From NCBI GenBank assembly GCA_032433765.1, contig JAVIAB010000092.1, forward strand, positions 105,607,779 to 105,671,778: a DNA stretch of 64,000 bases, in the 5' to 3' direction. The notes under the pieces were generated by a model, which saw only the letters and a program-made list of their open reading frames with translations, was not told where the DNA came from and searched no databases. This DNA is from Megaustenia siamemsis. Taxonomy: Eukaryota > Mollusca > Gastropoda > Stylommatophora > Ariophantidae. This document shows, in pieces, positions 1-10,635 of the stretch. Position 1 is the stretch's first letter. Each line of letters starts with the position of its first letter. The translations under genes were made by a program, and so were the position numbers.

Positions 1-3000
1 GACCACAGTCTGCTCTAGCAAGTTCAAGTGCTGAAGTCGGAGGCAACCAGCCAAAAGGCGCACGACAATCAGGATGCCACGCACTCAACGCAAATGGAAG
101 TATGTCTATAACCGCAAATCGATATGGCACTCGCCCTGTGATGGGCACTCAGGCAGGAGCAGCGCCGGGTCCTCAGCCTCGAAAGGGCCCAACCTCTATT
201 ACTGGATGTCCTTCTCAACCACTCTGTGGAGTCAGGGGGCGAGAGAATAGAGCTACTGGCCAATCCAAAATAAGACCACTAAAAATAATGCACTGGAATG
301 CTGAAGGCATCAACAGCAAAAGAGATGGGTACAGTAAAAAGATAGAATTAGAAAATATCCTGCATGAAGAACAAATAAGCATATGCTGTTTGCAGGAAAC
401 CCATCTAAACAACGACATAGCCTTGAAGATTAGGGGATACCAGTGCTACCGATCTGACAGAATAAATAGACAAAAGGGCGGAATACTGACTCTTGTAAGG
501 AACAACATTAATGCATGTCAGATTGAAGTGTATATGGATGGGGCGGAATATCAAATACTGCACCTCAGGACAGGAAATACAGACTTCCATCTACTTAACT
601 ACTACTGTCCGAGTGACCGCCCACTAGCACTAGACACAATTACATTAAAAGAAAGAATAATTGTATGTGGAGACTTTAACAGCCACTCACAGAGCTGGGG
701 CTATGAACATATGGACAAGAGAGGTGAAGAGCTTGAAAATTGGCAGGATGACAATGGGCTTATACTATTAAACCAGGCAACAGATCCACCAACATTCTAC
801 TCCAGATCATGGCATACCACATCTACACCAGACCTTGCTTTCCATTCACCAGACCTGGATTGGAATATCACACGAATTGTTGGGAAACAACTTGGAGGCA
901 GCGACCACCGACCAGTCTTTTTAGTGGTACAAAATAAGGCCATCAGGGAGAGCAGCACTCTCTCCAGATGGAATTACAAAAAGGCAGACTGGAAAATGTA
1001 TCAACACTACACCAGTGTACTGACTAAAGATATAAATACAGATAGAGACATCAACAAAATAGTTGATGAATTCAGTAGACTAATAATACAAGCTGCCAGT
1101 GAAACAATACCTAGAGGGGCACGGAAACACTACAAACCATACTGGAGTAGTGAGCTAGAGCAACTGCACAATGACATGGAAACATCTCGAAAGCAAGCAG
1201 AAAATAACCCTTGCCAAGAACACCACAACAACTACCAGCATGCTAAAGCCAAATTTCAACGGGCTAAACTACAAGCCAGACGGAGAAGCTGGAAAGAGAA
1301 AACAGAGTCCTTGAATCTTGAACGAGACACAAGAAAAGTGTGGAAGCTTGTAAAACAGCTGAATGATGAGGGTACAGAAAGGAACACCAAAATTACACTG
1401 AAGAAGGATGGAAACATTCTAACAGGTAAACATGCAGCAAATTACTTTGCAGACTCCTTTGCAAATGACAATAATATTGAAATTAGCCTAGAAAAACGAC
1501 AAGAGACCCGTTTAAAACAACAAAATGAAGAGACCACACATGAAGTAATGGAAACACCCATTACACAAAGAGAGCTAGAGCTGGCAATATCCAAATTAAA
1601 AATGAAAAAGTCACCAGGCAATGATGGAGTGTCCAATGAAATGATTAAGAACTTGGGAACTGCAGCTAAAGCAAAACTACTGCAGATCTACAACATTTGC
1701 TGGATCACAGGTAGAGTGCCACAGGCATGGAGAGAAGCAATTATGATACCATTACTAAAGCCAGGAAAAGATGGTTCAATGACATCCAGCTATAGACCAA
1801 TCAGCCTTACAAGCTGTTTGTGTAAAACAATGGAACGTATAATCAATCTCAGACTTCAGTGGTACCTGGAAAGTGAAAATCTCCTTGTCCCACAACAAGC
1901 AGGCTTTAGACAGTGTTACTCTAACGAAGATCAAGCAACCTATCTTTCCCAGGAAATTGAAGATGCGTTTCAAGAAAAGAAACTGGTACTAGCAGCATGG
2001 ATAGACCTAAAGAAAGCATTTGATAAGGTATGGAAGGAAGGGCTTTTGAAGAAACTGAGAAATTATGGAGTAAATGGCAGGATGTACAAATGGGTCAAAG
2101 CATACCTGCATAACAGGAGAGCCAGAGTGCAACTGGATGGTCTTAAGAGTAAGAAGGTCTTATTGCGCCAGGGCGTTCCACAAGGAGGGGTACTATCTCC
2201 AACACTTCTTCTGATCTACATCAATGACCTAGTTACTGAACTACCACATGGCATCAAAGTGGCAATGTATGCAGATGACTTGGTAATGTGGTGCACAGAG
2301 GAGTATGCAACAGTGGCCTCCAAATTGCTACAAAGAGCTATGAATGCACTGAATTCATGGACAAATAGATGGTGTATCAGCATCAATACAGACAAATGCA
2401 TTACTACACTTTTCACACTCTCCCCAAAACAAAAAGCAGGAGCCATCTACATAAACAATGAGCCTGTGAAAGAAGACATACAAGCTACATATCTCGGAGT
2501 TACATTTGATAACAAACTATCTTGGAAACAGCAGATAAATAAGGCAACCCAAAAAGCAAGGAGGAAATTGGCTATTCTAAGAAAGTTGTGTGGAACCACA
2601 TGGGGTGCGAGTGGGAAAATACTCAGTAAAGTTTACCAACAGAGTATACGCCCACATTTAGAATATGGATCATCCGCATGGTGCTCAGCATCAAACACCA
2701 CATTGCAAGAACTGGATAAAGTACAAAACCAGGCACTCAGGGTCATCACAGGAGCAATGAAATCAACACCAATATTGGAGATGGAGAAATTGTGGAGGAT
2801 ACCAGCACTGAGAGAACGGAGAGACACAAAGGTGCTGATACAGGCAGAAAAATTTGTATGCATGCCGAGACATCCAATGAAGGACAGATTCCAAAATCTT
2901 GCATTGGGACGACTTAAGAGAAGCAGCTTTATCCACCAAGCCAAGCGTATTAGTAGACAAACACCAGACATGCCAAGAGTTGTTAAACCCCTTCTGCCCA

Positions 3001-3960
3001 TACCAGAACAGACTCCCTGGACAGATGAATCAGGATTATCAGTTCAAATACGGACAGAAGTGAAAGGAATAGTTGACAAAGAGGAACAAAATAGTCTACA
3101 GCAAAAAACAATAACTCTCAGTTTCCTGGATGAAGAATACCCACAAGACCTATGGATCCGTGTGTACACAGATGGATCAGCACAGAATGCAGTAAAGAAT
3201 GGGGGAGCAGGTGCATATATAGAGTACCCAAATAACACTAGGGATATGAATAAAATAGCAACAGGGAAATATTGTCACAATTATGATGCAGAAATACAAG
3301 CAATAAAGTTGGCAATAGAAAAACTGCTGAACAGTAATCTTAGCCCACAGCCTGTAGTGTTTTTGACAGATGCAAGATCAGTACTCCAAGCACTACAATC
3401 CAGAAAATTACCACATCTGCAGACCTTATTGACTGAACTCTGCAAGCACCACAGGGTTGCCCTGCAGTGGATCCCGTCTCACTGTGGAATACCAGGAAAT
3501 GAGAAAGCAGATCAGTTGGCAAAGGAAGGTTCAACAGGCACACAACTAGATACACCAGTTACATACCATCATAAGAAACAGATAATCAAATCAATCAGAG
3601 GACCACAAGCCCCAAATCAGGATGCCTTTCATAATATGAATAGATATGAACAAGTTATCATTATACGCCTAAGAACAGGACACAATCGACTCCATAGTCA
3701 CATGTATACAAAATTCAAGATCGGCACATCAACTACTTGTACATGTGGACAGGCACCCCAGACTGCTGAACACATACTTCAAGACTGCACTGAATATAGT
3801 AGACTGAGGAAAATCCATTGGCCCATAGATACAACACTACAGACAAAACTATATGGGCCACTGCAAGAATTACAAAAGACAGTAAAATTTATACAGGAAA
3901 CGACATTGCAGATATAGACAATACTTCAGGCGAACGCAAGATAGATAAAGATAGATAGAT
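1..3960 (+). mobile_element. RNase H-bearing non-LTR retrotransposon (I/Nimb-like LINE), left end outside window
   Basis: A LINE copy whose main reading frame is intact. The same frame stays open to the left window edge, so its 5' end and any ORF1 are not visible. The 3' end runs shortly past the stop codon at 3917 into AGATAGAT simple sequence near 3938. The domain order endonuclease, reverse transcriptase, RNase H is known from the I, Nimb, Loa and R1 groups. Assignment to I/Nimb rather than a neighbouring clade is a judgement from memory. No TSD can be tested because the 5' end is missing. Confidence 0.9.
102..3917 (+). CDS. LINE ORF2-type polyprotein: AP endonuclease, reverse transcriptase, RNase H (1271 aa)
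   Basis: This protein would nick genomic DNA, reverse transcribe LINE RNA at the nick and degrade the RNA strand. The endonuclease begins near residue 63 (HWNAEGI), with QET, CGDFNSHSQSWG and SDHRPV catalytic motifs. The reverse transcriptase follows, with DLKKAFDKVW, RQGVPQGGVLSP and the YADD active site near residue 723. RNase H shows YTDGS (about 1022), AEIQAIKLAI, LTDARS and IPSHCGIPGNEKAD (about 1124). A Cys-x-Cys...His-x4-Cys knuckle lies near 1213-1230. No stop or frameshift occurs over 1271 codons and every catalytic residue I looked for is present, so the copy is young or still competent. The first 60 residues (Gly/Pro-rich, from the ATG at 102) may not be the true start, because the frame is open upstream to the window edge. 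Confidence 0.93.
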   Translation: MSITANRYGTRPVMGTQAGAAPGPQPRKGPTSITGCPSQPLCGVRGRENRATGQSKIRPLKIMHWNAEGINSKRDGYSKKIELENILHEEQISICCLQETHLNNDIALKIRGYQCYRSDRINRQKGGILTLVRNNINACQIEVYMDGAEYQILHLRTGNTDFHLLNYYCPSDRPLALDTITLKERIIVCGDFNSHSQSWGYEHMDKRGEELENWQDDNGLILLNQATDPPTFYSRSWHTTSTPDLAFHSPDLDWNITRIVGKQLGGSDHRPVFLVVQNKAIRESSTLSRWNYKKADWKMYQHYTSVLTKDINTDRDINKIVDEFSRLIIQAASETIPRGARKHYKPYWSSELEQLHNDMETSRKQAENNPCQEHHNNYQHAKAKFQRAKLQARRRSWKEKTESLNLERDTRKVWKLVKQLNDEGTERNTKITLKKDGNILTGKHAANYFADSFANDNNIEISLEKRQETRLKQQNEETTHEVMETPITQRELELAISKLKMKKSPGNDGVSNEMIKNLGTAAKAKLLQIYNICWITGRVPQAWREAIMIPLLKPGKDGSMTSSYRPISLTSCLCKTMERIINLRLQWYLESENLLVPQQAGFRQCYSNEDQATYLSQEIEDAFQEKKLVLAAWIDLKKAFDKVWKEGLLKKLRNYGVNGRMYKWVKAYLHNRRARVQLDGLKSKKVLLRQGVPQGGVLSPTLLLIYINDLVTELPHGIKVAMYADDLVMWCTEEYATVASKLLQRAMNALNSWTNRWCISINTDKCITTLFTLSPKQKAGAIYINNEPVKEDIQATYLGVTFDNKLSWKQQINKATQKARRKLAILRKLCGTTWGASGKILSKVYQQSIRPHLEYGSSAWCSASNTTLQELDKVQNQALRVITGAMKSTPILEMEKLWRIPALRERRDTKVLIQAEKFVCMPRHPMKDRFQNLALGRLKRSSFIHQAKRISRQTPDMPRVVKPLLPIPEQTPWTDESGLSVQIRTEVKGIVDKEEQNSLQQKTITLSFLDEEYPQDLWIRVYTDGSAQNAVKNGGAGAYIEYPNNTRDMNKIATGKYCHNYDAEIQAIKLAIEKLLNSNLSPQPVVFLTDARSVLQALQSRKLPHLQTLLTELCKHHRVALQWIPSHCGIPGNEKADQLAKEGSTGTQLDTPVTYHHKKQIIKSIRGPQAPNQDAFHNMNRYEQVIIIRLRTGHNRLHSHMYTKFKIGTSTTCTCGQAPQTAEHILQDCTEYSRLRKIHWPIDTTLQTKLYGPLQELQKTVKFIQETTLQI

Positions 3961-4092
3961 CTATCTGTCTATCTATTAGATATCTATCTGTCTATCTATG
4001 AGATATCTATCTGTCTATCTATTAGATATCTATCTGTCTATCTATTAGATATCTATCTGTCTATCTATTAGATATCTATCTGTCTATCTATT
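3938..4092. repeat. 23-bp minisatellite / TAGA-type simple sequence at LINE 3' end
   Basis: Units of 23 bp (atctatctgtctatctatta plus gat) repeat about six times after the LINE stop codon, with one unit reading tatgagat. It probably expanded from the simple-repeat tail of the LINE. Confidence 0.9.
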
Positions 4093-4126
4093 GTTCTTTC
4101 GTGCTGAAACCTGCACGTGTAGGGAG

Positions 4127-5595
4127 GAATTTTAGATTCATGTCTAATGAAATACTATTTGCAGACGACCAAGTTCTAATACATGAAACAACTGAGGACC
4201 TGCAAGAACATATCAACAGGCAAAACAACACTTGTAAACAATACAACATGAAGTCAACATAAACAAATCCGAAGTAATGGCAATAGCGAGAAGAAAGAAA
4301 ACCTAAACATCATAATAGATAATATGATGCTGAAACAAGTAGACAATTTTAAATATCTGGGTAGCATGTTAACACAAGACAATAATCAAGAGACAGATAT
4401 AGATATACTGTGTAACAAAGCATGCCAAGTTATAGGCCAAGTATCAACACTATTGAAAAACAAAGCAATAACTACGGAAGCAAAAAAGGGCAATTTATAA
4501 ATAAATTTTTCTACCAACTCTATGCTACCAGTGCCAGAATTTGACACTGGACTCTAGAACAATACGAAAAATAACAACCACCAAAATTAAATGTATCAGA
4601 AGAATGACAGGAAACAGCTTAAGGGACAGGGTAAGAAACACTGACCTCAGGAAGAAACTCGAAATTGGACCAGCCATTGAATACATAAAGAAAGAACATA
4701 TAAAATGGTACGGTCACATCTATCTATCTATCTATCTATTGACCTTTCGAGCCGTAACCGGCCCATAGGGCGTAGACCAAGATACACCTTCTCCTATATG
4801 AATTTTTGTTCTAGCAGTTTTCTTTTAAAGATATTTTATCAAATCTCGCCATCTGTCTCTGTTCTGTGCAAGCAGTTCTATCTCATTGAGGGAGCCGATT
4901 CCTGCTGCTCTTGCCTCTCTCATCAATGTTCTTCTCAGTGTCTCCCTGGGTCTTCCTCTTTTTCTTTTACCTGTTGTTTCCCATATGAGGGCTTGCTTTG
5001 CTATTCGATTATTATCTCTTCTCATCACATGTCCAACGTATGACCATCGTCTTTTCTTTATTACTGAAGATATTAGTGGTTGATTGGCGATTTCTCTAAT
5101 TTCCTCGTTTGTTTTGAATTCGTTCCATTCTATACCAAGTATTTTCCTTAGACATTTATTTTCGAATGCGTTCAACTTTGTTTCTATATCTCTTGTTGTT
5201 TTCCAGCTTTCACACGCATACGTAAGGGTTGATAGTACATTTGATTTGAATAGCCTAAGTTTTGTGTTTGTGCTAATGAGTTTTGATTTCCACAACTTTT
5301 CAAGGCTTCTGAAAGACATTGCTGCTTTAGCCAGTCTGATTCTAATTTCTTTGCAGATATAGACAATACATATAAAATGGTACGGTCACATAACGAGACA
5401 AAAAGAACTAACAATGACTCAAAGAGCCATAAACAAACGCTACGAAAACGCCAGATTAAGAGGAAGACTGAGAAAGAGATGGGTTAAGGGAATACTAGAG
5501 TCACCAGGTTTTTAACACCAGAAGAGGCCAACAGAAGAGCAAAGAACCGCAGACTGCATCTCCCCCTGACGCCAACGGCAATGGAGGAAGGATAG
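4127..5595 (+). mobile_element. Type D RTE-like LINE fragment, 5'-truncated, split by a later LINE
   Basis: Broken reading frames give reverse transcriptase pieces with the FADD active-site block (4158-4180) and then the C-terminal tail (TLDSRTIRKITTTKIKC and RRMTGNSLRDRV). The same tail appears in better preserved copies at 21.4-23.4 kb and 34.9-35.9 kb. The copy is interrupted at 4720-5367 by an opposite-strand type C LINE and resumes at 5392 with the reading TRQKELTMTQRAINKRYE. Several frameshifts and stops make it a pseudogene. Confidence 0.85.
4720..5367 (-). mobile_element. Type C LINE fragment nested in the type D copy, 24-bp TSD
   Basis: On the minus strand a nearly intact C-terminal tail of about 160 residues (5319 to 4825) shows the LINE tail motifs LSTLTYACESWKTTRD, RRWSYVGHVMRRDNN and TTGKRKRGRPRETLRR. 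The 3' end is a (TAGA)n tail, seen as tatctatc at 4720-4738. The insertion is bounded by a perfect 24-bp direct repeat, 4696-4719 and 5368-5391. At the 5' side, about 16 bases between the LINE truncation point (about 5351) and the TSD do not belong to the element. Confidence 0.9.
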
Positions 5596-5725
5596 AAAAA
5601 GAAGATGTCTGATGATCTTTGTTAACAAGTACCAGACCTTATGACCTATATTGTATTTCACCACATATCCTTGTTCTGGATGAGCCTCTCAATCTCAACT
5701 AGTGACCTTATGCCTACTGTTGTTA

Positions 5726-6115
5726 CCACTGTGTTCTTTTTAGTGTTTCTCTAGGTCAGCATCTTTTTCTTTTACCCTCTGATTTCCATTTGAGGGCTTG
5801 CTTTGAGATTTTATTTTTGTCACTTCTCATCACATAGACATGAACACCTTCTTCTCTGGTAGTTTAGATGCTTTGTCATTTTTCTTATTTCTGCACTTGT
5901 CTTGAATTCATTCTATAGTCATCATTGAGTGCCGTCTCCGCATCGAAGGTTGGCTACCATGGAACGCCATTCCACTCTGTCTCTTGCTTTGATGATGCAT
6001 TCTATAGTATACAAAGTATTTTCCAGATGCATTTGTTTTCAAATGCATCTAATTTATTTTCTAATTTTTTTTTTTTTTTTTTTTTTTTAATAGTTCTTCA
6101 GCTTTTGCATTCATG
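5726..6115 (-). mobile_element. Decayed type C LINE fragment
   Basis: The stretch is diverged but alignable to the type C tail at 4900-5200; shared words include gagggcttgctttg, tcacttctcatcacat and aagtattttcc. It is older than the nested copy. It is interrupted by a 79-bp insertion at 5919-5997 and followed by a T-rich run at 6065-6088. Confidence 0.7.
5919..5997 (-). mobile_element. 79-bp ultra-short type F LINE 3' end with 10-bp TSD
   Basis: The direct repeat cattctatag flanks the insert (5909-5918 and 5998-6007). On the minus strand the insert matches the last ~75 bp of the type F LINE seen at 54.9-55.0 kb (ggaatggcg, gccaacctt, cactcaatga). It is a severely 5'-truncated insertion. Confidence 0.8.
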
Positions 6116-6379
6116 ATTAAGTGTATATGTTTGTTGAAACTTCTTAATCACTGATTAGCTACAGAGTTGAATGTGTTCATGCATTTTTATCGATAAAGTT
6201 CAAATCAAAATGTGTTGAAGTAAACTTTTAGTTTTATGTTAATATGTTAATTATGAATTATTATTAAAAAATGAATACATTTAGTTTCATTTAATAGTTT
6301 GATTTTGTATAGTCATTTTAATTTTTTTTAAAATATGTATTAAATGTAATGTTTATTAATGTAACTTTTATTTTAACAG
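6116..6379. other. AT-rich intron sequence before the first recognised FAM184 exon
   Basis: No gene or repeat is recognised. It ends with a T-rich tract and the acceptor attttaacag at 6370-6379. Confidence 0.6.
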
Positions 6380-7252
6380 GTGATATATGCTTTAAATACC
6401 AAAAATGATGAACATGAATCCGTTCTACAAACACTTCGAGATCAGCATGAAGAAGAAATACAACAAATTCTTGCAGATGCAAAACAAAAGGTTGCAAGTT
6501 GTAAAGAACGTCTTGATGAAGAATCAAGCCGTCGCACTACAATTGAAATTCTGCAAGCAAAAATTGCTGAATATGAAGTTGAGAATTCCTATATTCAAAA
6601 AGAGTTTTCAATTTACAAAAGTGAGATGGAAGCACGGCAGGAAAAAGAAGAAGAGAATTATTCAAACAGAATATTGCATATGGCACAAGAAATAACGAAA
6701 GCCAAAGAAGACTTTGAAGAGAACCTTAAGAATTTCAGATTTTGGAAAGAAAGGACAGCAGCAGAATATGCAGTAACAATCGCAGAGCTTGAAAGAAAAC
6801 ATCAGACAGAATTGGCAGATTTGCAAAACATCCAAAGAAATCAGGGTGATACTTGGTTAAATCAGTGTACCACAATAGAAGTTGGTTTTAAGAAAGAGAT
6901 TGAGGATTTAACATCAAAAGTTAAGATGTTGGAGAGTGATAAAATAAAACTTAATGAAGACTATTCATTAAAACTTGAGAAGGCTACAGCTTTTTATGAG
7001 AAGGAGTTAGAAGCACTACGGCACAATCAAGCACTGGAATATAATAATGAGGCAGAACAAATGAGAAAAGAGATAGATAGATTGAAATCAGAATTTGGCT
7101 CAAGTGACAAGGAACTTAGGATACAGATTGACAGATTGGTACGTCAGCTAGCGGACACAGAAGATGAACTCAAGCAGTCTCAACAACAGCTTCTTGTGTT
7201 GGAATCAGAGTTAGCTGGCAGGGATGATAACTCAAGTGAACTTTCAAAGCAA
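6380..7252 (+). CDS. FAM184A: FAM184A-like protein, large N-terminal coiled-coil exon (291 codons)
   Basis: A long coiled-coil exon. It opens with VIYALNTKNDEHES and continues with HEEEIQQILADAK, a near match to vertebrate FAM184A immediately after its conserved KKIAQLTK segment, which would sit in an upstream exon outside the window. Further matches to the family are FYEKELEALRHNQ and a heptad-rich E/K/Q composition throughout, with no signal peptide or membrane segment. The acceptor is ttttaacag and the donor is CAA|gtaagt; both ends are phase 0. The known family is poorly characterised, long (about 1,100 residues in vertebrates) and predicted to be a cytoplasmic coiled-coil protein; its role here is unknown. 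The A paralogue is favoured over B because of the later SEQGLGSA motif. The invertebrate gene may be the pre-duplication ancestor. Confidence 0.9.
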
Positions 7253-7988
7253 GTAAGTAATGTAGGTGTTATTGCCTTTTATTATTTTTCATTTACATAA
7301 ATTGTATTGTTAATTGGATAAATTGCATTGTTCACTTTACATTTCATCTCAATAAATTGTATTGAGTTTTAGATAAATTTAGTGGCTATTCAAGAAGCAG
7401 CGGCTACTTTTTTAACTACCACCCATAATTAACTTTCACTCAGCGCTCTTCAACTTGAATAATGTTATCTGCACTCTCTCCAAAATGATAAAATATAATG
7501 TTATTCTTTAAACGGCTGTTGTTGCTGACATAAAGTTTAATCACTCTTAAGTATGACAATATTTTCTGGGAAGACAATGTCATTTGTCCAAGTCTGATAA
7601 AATCTTGTGATGCCAATCATTTATTAGTGGCAGATGTCTTGGATTTATCTCTTGATCTTGTGACATCAGAATTCCAAAGGTTCTGTTAAAATTAATTTTA
7701 AATATCTAGAATAATGCTGCACACAACTTATGAGCTTACAGTTAATACTGTAAAATTGCAAGCTGTAATAAAAAACTTGAAGCTGTCAGACTGTCTGAAC
7801 TTTTTCTTCAAACTCTAAACTGTAGATTACTCTCAAAAACTGTAAGCTCCAACTTTTTTCTGAAATTCTACTGCTTTGACTGCTGCACTCCAAGTCTGAA
7901 GCTAATTTTTACTTCGAATCAAACTTCTGGATCTCACTTGAAAGCTTATAAATCTAAGTGTGTCTGTGGACTCTCACTGTGATCTACT
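7253..7988. other. FAM184 intron, unannotated AT-rich sequence
   Basis: Low-complexity AT-rich DNA with no coding signal. Local near-repeats of the words aactgtaagct and aaactctaaactgtag lie around 7740-7860. Confidence 0.6.
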
Positions 7989-8810
7989 CTCATCATCATC
8001 ATCATGTGCTACATTGATTGGTGTAGGCGATCATGTCCTTCCACAATCTTCTATCTACAGTGCATCGTATCAGTTCTGTTGTTGACTGTTTTCTATGCCA
8101 TGACATCAAGCTATCCAGTATTTTCTCTCTTTGTCATCTGCAATCTGTCTTTCATTTTATTTTGCCAGTTGTAACCAAGTATTCCAACTTTCCTCTTCTC
8201 ATGATTTGCACAAAAAATGTTGATTGTTTCTTTCTCATGTTTTTTAAGAGCTCCCTTTTTTTGTTGGCCACTTTTTGAATTTCTTCATTGGTTTTTTTAG
8301 CTGTCCAGGGAACTTTCAACATTCTCCTAGAAACCCCATCTCTGTGGCCTCTAATCGTTTTTTCATTTGTTTATCTACTGTCCATGATTCGCTTCCATAG
8401 GTCAGAGTTGGTTCTATATAGCACTGATGAACTTTCTTTCTCACTTCTATTGGCATAAATTTATTGCATAAGATATTTTTCATTTTATGAAATGCTATTT
8501 TGGCCTAAGCTATTCTGCTTTTTATTTCTGTGGTGAATCTTCCATCTGATGTTATTATTGTGCCCAAGTATTTGACGTGTTGCACTTGTTTCAGATTTGT
8601 CCTGTTTATTTTTATGCTGCATGGTGGTGATGATTGTTTCTTTGATATGACCATTACTTCTGTTTTCTTTCTATTCAGACTGAGATCTTTTCTGTTGCTT
8701 TCTTTTACTATTATGTCTATAATTTCTTGTAGTTCATTGATGGCTTCATTCATGTAGTTCATTGATCTACTTGCAGCAGCCTCTAATCTCACTGTATAAT
8801 CTGGGGGTCT
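7989..8810 (-). mobile_element. Type B RTE-like LINE 3' fragment
   Basis: The minus strand ends in an (ATG)n tail (catcatcatcatcat at 7992-8005). It carries the C-terminal LINE tail in broken frames, then an RT-proximal segment (IIDIIVKESNRKDLSLNRKK, HVKYLGTIITSDGRF) between about 8730 and 8510. The paralogues at 44.3-45.2 kb and 19.9-20.2 kb share the same tail. Frameshifted and 5'-truncated. Confidence 0.85.
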
Positions 8811-8835
8811 GTCCACAGAGCCAGCATAAGTAACA

Positions 8836-9182
8836 GAATGTTTGTTTGAATAACACTTTATTTGTTTGAATAACACGTTATTTGTTTGAATAACACTTTA
8901 TTTGTTTGAATAACATGTTATTTGTTTGAATAACACTTTATTTGTTTGAATAACGCTTTATTTGTTTGAATAACACTTTATTTGTTTGAATAATACGTTA
9001 TTTGTTTGAATAACACGTTATTTGTTTGAATAACACTTTATTTGTTTGAATAACACTTTATTTGTTTGAATAACACGTTATTTGTTTGAATAACACTTTA
9101 TTTGTTTGAATAACACTTTATTTGTTTGAATAACACTTTATTTGTTTGAATAACACTTTATTTGTTTGAATAACACTTTATT
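8836..9182. repeat. 20-bp minisatellite, about 17 copies
   Basis: Perfect 20-bp periodicity of tttgtttgaataacacttta, with variants at two positions (acgtta, atgtta, acgctt). It directly abuts the type B LINE fragment. Confidence 0.97.
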
Positions 9183-9225
9183 GTACCTTCTCCAGATTCT
9201 AACATCTGGTTGTTCTAACTCAATT

Positions 9226-9489
9226 AAAAAAAAAAAAAAGTAAAGAGCCCCTGTCACGCCAAGTGGCGTATAGGGAATATGGTGTTAGTGACCATAAATT
9301 TTACAGACCTTCAGCACATGATTTTTGAGGTAATGTGATCGGTATTATGCCTGTGCCGCTTTACTTTCCCAGAAAAAAATCCGGTACTCATTTAAAGCTG
9401 GGTGAACCCGGAAGCCATCAGTTGGGATCGAACCCTACCTCTTGTCCTTTGTAGTCCAGTTCACTAATCACTGAGCTATCATGGCTCCC
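9226..9489 (-). mobile_element. tRNA-derived SINE (main family), complete, 12-bp TSD
   Basis: On the minus strand a tRNA-like head (box B ggttcgatccc, box A near the 9460s) is followed by a ~190-bp family-specific body and an A-run 3' end. The direct repeat tctaactcaatt flanks it at 9214-9225 and 9490-9501. At least six further copies lie in this window. Confidence 0.9.
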
Positions 9490-9889
9490 TCTAACTCAAT
9501 TGATTGCACATAATTTTTAAAAAATCTATAGTTTCATTGGTTGTTCCCAAAGACTCATCCTCTTCTTTCTTCGTGTATCTGTTATTTTGTTCTATTTTAT
9601 GCTTTAAACCTACTGATAGCATATTTGGCAGACAGTCCTTTATACTGACAAATGTTTTAGCCTAAACAGACAGTGTTTATTCTGGACCATGTGTTTGCAG
9701 CTGATCATCTGTTATTTTGAGTGATCATGCATGGACAATTAACCCACCAATCCTATTGACCTATCCAAACTTGAAGAAGAAGTGTACCATTGTACATGAT
9801 CTTGTAGGTCATGAAAGCAACAATTTTTGTTCACTCATTAGGGTCCATTTCATACACTGCAATACTCTTAAAAATAATAATCATTTATT

Positions 9890-9933
9890 ATTCTTTCTTT
9901 TTGCTTACTTTCTTTCTTTCTTTATTTATTTCT

Positions 9934-9997
<64 letters not shown>

Positions 9998-10050
9998 TTT
10001 TCTTTCTTTCTTTTTTTCTTTCTTTCTTTCTTTCATTCTTTCATTCTTCA
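9890..10050. repeat. (TTTC)n microsatellite
   Basis: Long, slightly interrupted ctttctttcttt tract. The apparent Ser/Phe-rich reading frames through it are low-complexity artefacts. Confidence 0.97.
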
Positions 10051-10124
10051 TTTCCTCTTGTGTCAATTCAGGTATCAATGGAGATTCAAAGTTCTGGTTC
10101 ACACACTATTGGTGGCTTCAATAA

Positions 10125-10455
10125 TTGTCAGTTGAGTTGTTGTAGCATTTCTTTGACATTGTCTGTCCTTCCTACTCTGGGTCTGCCTCTTGCTCTTCTC
10201 CCTTCTCCTCTTTTAATATATGCTTTGTTTGGTACAGAATCACACTGCATTCTTTCTAGATGGGCAGACCATCTTATAATATCACTTCTGATTCTGTCTT
10301 TTCTGGTCACTCCAAGTGCTTTTCTCAGACATTGCATCTCTGTGGTGACAAGCTTTCTTTTATGCTTAGTCGTAAGTGGCCATGTTTGGCATTGATAGCC
10401 CAATGTTGAAATGATAATACTCTGTATAAGATGCTTCTTTACTGTTGCCATAAAT
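10125..10455 (-). mobile_element. Type E LINE 3' fragment
   Basis: On the minus strand about 107 codons carry a LINE C-terminal tail: IISTLGYQCQTWPLT, EMQCLRKALGVTRKDRIRS, RWSAHLERM, and GRRARGRPRVGRTD. This layout (aromatic-Q-TW, R-x-LG, W-x-H, GRPR) is characteristic of RTE/Jockey-type C-termini. Single copy in this window. Confidence 0.75.
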
Positions 10456-10635
10456 AGTTTCTACATCTTGATTTTGTTATCGTAAATTGTTAATGCAAAT
10501 AATTAATGAATCTTAATATCATCATATATTTTCTTACTGATATAAATAATTTAATTAATAAATATAGTAGTTTACAGCAGATTCTTCATGAAGAAAGGAT
10601 TCACTTCTGTGGGTAAAAAAAACGTTTTATCCATA

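Noticed and set aside
9717..10395. Phe/Ser-rich open frames
   Set aside because: Translation of a (TTTC)n tract fused to the reverse strand of a LINE tail.
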